This document shows, in pieces, positions 58,901 through 64,000 of a stretch of 64,000 nucleotides of DNA. Below the pieces are notes generated by a model that was not told the DNA's origin, did not search any database, and saw nothing but the letters and a program-made list of their open reading frames with translations. The stretch comes from Apiospora phragmitis (lineage: Eukaryota; Ascomycota; Sordariomycetes; Amphisphaeriales; Apiosporaceae). The first letter of the stretch is position 1. Each line of letters opens with the position of its first letter. Made by a program: the position numbers and the translations under genes. The DNA is taken from assembly GCA_038363925.1 (NCBI GenBank), contig JAQQWL010000011.1, positions 5,704,001-5,768,000 of the forward strand, written 5' to 3'.

Positions 58901-60441
58901 CAACGAGACCATCCCGACCTTCCGTCTACAGATATGTAGCGAGTGTAGCAATCTGGGGACAGGCTCATCACACGTGCATGGCCTCTCTTCCTCTTCATCA
59001 GGTACTATCCCCTTGCGAACAATTGCTAACTAGCACCGTACCGGCACCTGGCAGCTTGGTCTGGTGTACTGTATCTGCGTGTAGCAGCTTCAGGGAACCT
59101 CCCTGAAGATATCCGGAGATCTACTAGTCTACTGGCACCATTTGTATGGAACAGGCAAGATAACGTTGGGACCTGCAGATGTCGTCACGCAAACTCACGC
59201 ACTTGATGAGCGTAAGCAGCACCCACTAGAAAGGGAACCCCTTCGACAGCCCGGAAGCCAGCCCTCTATCAAGTTTACAAGATGCATGCTTGCGTGTACG
59301 CGGAGTACATACTGAAACCCCCATAAACCGCTCCCTCTCACCATCCGGCCGCGTGGGGGACTGCCTCCAGCTGGCTACTTCTTGACGTAAACTTGCGAAT
59401 AAGATAGCGGGCGACAAAAAGCCAATTCCAGGCTCAAACTTGTTTTTCTTTTTGCCATAAGTTACGTAAAGAGCCAGTGCGTGCGCACTCCGCATCCTCA
59501 TTTGTTGTATCCGACGGATTGAACTGCATTCTCGGTAGTTCATCCGGCCCTGGGTTATATGTACAGCAAATATGTAGCTGTAATTACCATCACGCAGATC
59601 TATCGTAGTAGCGTAGATGGGAGTGTAAACCGCACGACCGATGACGGAACTCGGCCGCTCACAGACAATACGGTAACATAGAAAGATTGCTGGATCTTCT
59701 TTCTACTACGACGTATGGCATATGCGAGTGTGTAATGATGTTGGGGGCTTCCGTGTGCTCAGGCTTTGAGCCCTGCTGAAAATGGCCTGGCCACTGCTAA
59801 TTAGAAGTTGACGTTTGCTCACGAACTACGGGGTCCCTTGCGTTTATGACGATCGTCTGTTGCGGTCCGTCGGCTCTCCATCTTGTGCCACGGCTAGCGA
59901 AGTAGTAGTAGTAGTAGGCAGGCCTACTAACCTAGCACCTAGGTACGGAGTAGTGCAATAGATAAAAGAGAAGACGAAATGGTACACCGAGGTAATGTGC
60001 TCTTTCTCACCTTGTCATGAACCCTCAATCTGTATCCATCGAGCTGTAGATGACTGATAGAGGATAGAAGAGACAAAAAATGACAACAACAATCAATACA
60101 CGTAATAACAGCAAGAACGGCTCGGCGTAGTCCGAGTGATCAAATTATCTGATGAAAAGTTTTGCTTTTGGCCAGTCGTTCATCCAAGAATTGAACGGGT
60201 TGGGAGCCAGCGGTATGAGATTCTCTATCCACATGTTCGTGATCCCTCGCAAACACCCTTGCGGGTTTGCATTAATGGAGGTCAATGGTTCCATCCGGCA
60301 ACGCTCGCTAGCCACGGTCCCTGCCAATGGGGCGGGCGCCCGGGCTGCCGTCCTCGGGGCGGTCGGTCTTGAACGCGATGGCATTACTCAACCCATACGT
60401 GCAGACCGATAGTCCCGCGTTATCTGCCTCTCGGCACGCGC

Positions 60442-60443
<2 letters not shown>

Positions 60444-60472
<29 letters not shown>
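60444..60472. repeat. (GT)n microsatellite
   Basis: About 14 GT units preceded by a short (CG)n run, a pattern able to adopt Z-DNA. Confidence 0.88.
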
Positions 60473-63379
60473 GACGTAGGATGGTGCAAGGTACACATGA
60501 AGCCGCTCAGGTGTCAAATTTACCGTGACATTCGATATGCATGACCGGGTGGGGGTGTTATGGATGTACGGGGCTTCTAGAAGGTTTCAAAGCGTCTCTT
60601 CTTGGCCACTGGGAGTCGTCCCCGGCCCGGTGGGCCAGCAACGGAACCCTGTACAGAACCCATAGCAATATTGCTTGGCTACCCACGGAACAATCGAAGG
60701 AAGCGGTATTGCTTCCAAACTTCCAAGGAATGTCACATGCCCGGACAATGTAACCCGATGCAGGTGAACTGGATCGCAGGCTCGCTTCAAATGGGCTTCA
60801 GTCGAGCCCCGGGCGGTCTGGCCTGTGTAGACACACCGGAAGGGCAACGGATAGCCCCCTCTCGGTTCCTGATCGCCAGGGTCCAGGAGCTGGCTATGGT
60901 AAGTGCTGTAGTAGTATGCGGAGCACGCGGAGCACGCGGAGGCACAAATCTGGTGGTACTGCTAGTAAGCGACAGCGACGGCGGGCAACTCATTCTCACC
61001 TTGGGGGCGAGCTTTCTTTACACACCTCAAATGCGGGCTATCGTCCGATGCTGGATGAAGTTTTTCGCCACATGTTGGTGATTGTCGTACAACATACACC
61101 GAAGAAACAGCTTCCGAATCTGGCCTACTGGTTGAGGGATAGGCCCGAATTTGTGCAAGACCCTTGCGCATGGGTGTAAGTGAAGGCTTCCAAGCCCATA
61201 AGTTTCTGGAGTTGTGTGACCGGTTTTGTCCGTGATTGGCCCAATATTTGCCGGCGAGAGATCTTCTGGAAAAACATCCCTACGTAGCAGTGCTACATAC
61301 ACTATCGGGCCAGCAGGGGCCCTGGCAGACTCTGGCAGGCCCTGACCTGCCAAGCCTGCCCTAGCCTGCTCATTACAGGTCCTTGTAACAGGCCCCGTCA
61401 CCCTTGATTCCCCGGCAGGCCGGACTCATTGCCAAGACCTCGTTTTGGTAATGGGGACTCGCTAATGACCAGGGTCCGGCCTGACCTTTCGTGAATCTGG
61501 GGTTCGACTTGAGACTTGTCATCGCTTACAATTTTAGGTGGCGGGCAGCTATGTATCTGCCCACGAGCGGGCCGCCGTGGTGTTCGTGACACTGTCCTTG
61601 AGATCTTGAGTGGAACTGGCTATAGAAGCACGGTCAATCTGCTGTCGTTTGCTTACATTTGACAGCGTTGCACGTCTTTGCGGTGAGGTGCCTGGTCCCG
61701 TCCAGTGTCTGTCCAGTGCCCGTCGTCGCCTTCTGGTCGCCCATGACGCCCATGGCTTTCTAGGACGGTAAATGAGTATTCGATGGATGGGCATAGATTT
61801 CACCCAAAACGGACGACTGCGGATTGACACTGGAGGACGAAATAGCGCATTTCCAAGGGCTTGGCAATCACCAGGCCGACTGACTAGAGAACCAACAAGC
61901 AGCAACAAGAGTATCGCACCGCCTCTGTTAAGAGGTAGTCGGGTAGCAGACCCATTGCCCAATAGTACGTGGTAATTGAAGCTATCTAATAAACAGGCTA
62001 GTGAGTCCAGTGAGTTCCCCAATCCATCCATCCATTTTATCCATTGACCTCAGACAGAGTCGCGCAGGACGCGAAGGAAGGACGGAAAGTCTACCGGGCC
62101 TCCCCGTGCGACCGCCCATTGTGGATTGGAGAAGGCACCAAACTGTGCCAATGTACCGAATGGATCCGAGTACAGAGGAATTTAGCAGTGTGTTAGTCGA
62201 GAAGCAGATACAGGGTCCGACAGGCCCCTGCCTATAACATTAATGCTCAAGGGATTATCGTTGTAAATCTCTGCTAGCACATAGCCCATTGGGCAGCCGG
62301 TCGGGTTCGTCCAGCGATCACTTTCGTCCAGCCTCACGTGCAATAACGTGCGCTGCCGACGCGCAGCAGTAGTTCCAGCGACTAGTTGCCAACTCCGCGC
62401 CGCGAGCAGAGAAGAGCGAGCGAGTTCTACGGATACACGTACGCTATCTGCTATAGAACGGATCTTGGGTGAACTTCACCCTTCAGGCGGTCTAAGGTGA
62501 TCTGCACAGGCCATCCTCTGCGGTTCGGGGCCCTAGTACCTGGATGCAACGACTATCGAAGGCCATGGGATAGGTGACAATGGACTACGGTTGGGCGGTT
62601 TTCACAAGCTGTTCGACCGATCGTCGTCCGTCTTGACCAGTTGCTGTCGCTACTGCCTGTACCTTGCAGTAGTGAATTTCGTTCTGTCCAGCAACCAGGT
62701 GCCTGCAAGCAACTCACCCAAAATTGCCAGCACCGTGGCATCGGACTTGTGCCAAAGGGCTTGCATGAAAGCACGCGTTCATCATTCGTCGGTGGCGTTA
62801 CAAGAGAACTCCATTCCCGGTGGGGGCCAAGATGTTGACCAAGATTTGTACACCAATACATTAGGTCTGGATAAGTGGCTGCTGGGATGCCTGTGTGTAA
62901 GTGACGAGCCAACCAGAGAGGCAAACAAGGCACAAGGGCACTATGGGAAAATAATGCCGGATGCACAAAGAATACGGTAACGTAATGTACCACTTTAGAT
63001 ACGAAACGAGGTGGGCAATTCGGCAAAACGAGCCTGAAAGTCTATATTGATTAGGTGATATCACTATGCATACTATAGCAAATGGAGGATTGTTTCATTT
63101 ACATCACTGGCCCTCGTATCAAAGATCCCGTGTCCTTATGCATAAAGCAGTCGAATCGTGCAGTAATAGGATGGTTTGAGATTAACAGGGAGACGTGAGT
63201 AATGCGCATCGCCATTGATAGGCTATTTTTGTTATAGAACCCCGAGCATAGCTATAATGATAGTATGGCGAACACCGAGTAATTGTGAATTCGACAGCGC
63301 CTCACCTGGAGATGACGTATCGCCAATGTAGGTACAGACTTGGCTACATCGTATCGTGCAGTGTGCTCGACAATGAGCC

Positions 63380-63419
63380 CGAGATTGTGTAGCTGTCGGC
63401 AAGATCGTACACAATCTCG
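63380..63419. repeat. Hairpin with 12 bp perfect stem
   Basis: CGAGATTGTGTA at 63380-63391 pairs exactly with TACACAATCTCG at 63408-63419 around a 16-nt loop. No coding frame spans it. Confidence 0.8.
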
Positions 63420-64000
63420 TATTTGTAGGCTGTGCAACCATATATGAGAGCCTGCTGCCCGCAATGGCCGATGGAATAGAAGGGTTAGACATCATTATTG
63501 CCTTTCGGGTGCAATCTAGGCCGGTAAGGACTACTGACCTGATGATTCATTTGATTCTACCCTACAGCCTGAAGCACCAAGGGAGGGAGGCCTTTGTTGG
63601 ACATTGATGAAGAATGGTGGCGTTGAGGGGGAAAAAAAAACGATGCTTTTCCGTCCTGACGGTACTGTAGCGCAGCCTCCTGGGCTCTAGCCTCTGGATA
63701 GTTGTCTGGAGTAAGAAAGCCACCTGCCACTTTTTCGCATACTTTGCCGAAGCCAAAACCGGCACTTCGCGATATCATGTCAGATTAAAAAGGCTTCGTT
63801 TGATCTCAAAAAGCCACTATCTAGGATGAAATTCTCTGACACGTCCCAAGTGAGCCAGTAGCTAAGCTACGAGGTGGCTTTTGGTTCGGGATCCCCAATC
63901 CCCGTAAGCTCGTTGGCTCGCTAGTGGCACCAAAGGCGACATCCTCCAATTACTCGTCTTTGCGCCCGCGATGCCAGTTTCTGACAGCCATCACAGAGAG

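Larger units (their letters stand above)
52759..64000. other. 11 kb stretch with no supported gene
   Basis: Base composition is balanced, unlike the RIP island. The longest frames (58073-58573 plus, 61549-62031 minus, 62553-63026 minus) have no domain, no conserved-looking block and no plausible introns. Structures seen: an inverted repeat (52929-52978), a (GT)n tract (60444-60472), a CCTGC-rich patch (61320-61430) and a 12-bp-stem hairpin (63380-63419). No tRNA or rRNA was found by eye. Confidence 0.5.

Noticed and set aside
1..64000. CRISPR arrays, bacterial operons or prophage-like systems
   Set aside because: Spliced fungal genes throughout and no spaced direct-repeat array. The only regular repeats are microsatellites and the island duplications.

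Overview
The window is nuclear DNA of a filamentous ascomycete, most likely a Sordariomycete. It carries 16 protein genes of clearly fungal type (Rev1, Oct1, a MICOS ApoO subunit, the thiamine pyrophosphate carrier, an Rsm26-like ribosomal protein, Shr3, an Hcs1-type helicase, a Zn2Cys6 regulator). Introns are mostly 49-181 bp with GT(A/G)NGN donors and CAG/TAG acceptors. One 3.1 kb island is extremely AT-rich and shows C-to-T/G-to-A decay of the kind left by repeat-induced point mutation (RIP). The species cannot be named from this.

Layout. 1-3.6 kb: 3' part of REV1 (+). 4.1-4.6 kb: small secreted WSC protein (-). 5.5-15.5 kb: a block rich in nuclear genes for mitochondrial proteins: OCT1 (-) diverging from a MIC26/MIC27 gene (+), TPC1 (-), a conserved acidic protein of unknown role (+) and an RSM26-like gene (+). 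16.9-19.5 kb: SAM+PH protein (-). 20.9-24.2 kb: RIP-decayed transposon island holding the relic of a Fot1/Pogo-type DDE transposase and flanked by direct repeats, only one of which is decayed. 29.2-31.4 kb: Zn2Cys6 transcription factor (+) behind 5 kb of non-coding DNA. 34.2-44.5 kb: a Cys-rich single-pass membrane protein (+), SHR3 (-), an NMNAT-like nucleotidyltransferase (+), an M28 aminopeptidase (-) and a conserved basic protein of unknown role (-). 48.7-52.8 kb: HCS1-like helicase (-) and a DUF202 membrane protein (-). 52.8-64 kb: 11 kb with no gene that I can support.

The genes do not form a metabolic cluster. The only functional theme is mitochondrial: presequence processing, cristae organisation, inner-membrane transport and translation, within 10 kb.

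A dominant property of the sequence is a set of about 20 single-base reading-frame breaks. They hit ten otherwise well-conserved genes (REV1, OCT1, TPC1, RSM26-like, the Zn2Cys6 regulator, the Cys-rich membrane protein, SHR3, NMNAT-like, M28, and the gene at 42.5-44.5 kb), often in C, G or A runs. Six genes have perfect frames (WSC, MIC26/27, the 386-aa protein, SAM+PH, HCS1, DUF202). Because several broken genes are housekeeping genes, consensus indel errors are the simplest explanation. Coordinates given for broken genes span the whole locus across the breaks.
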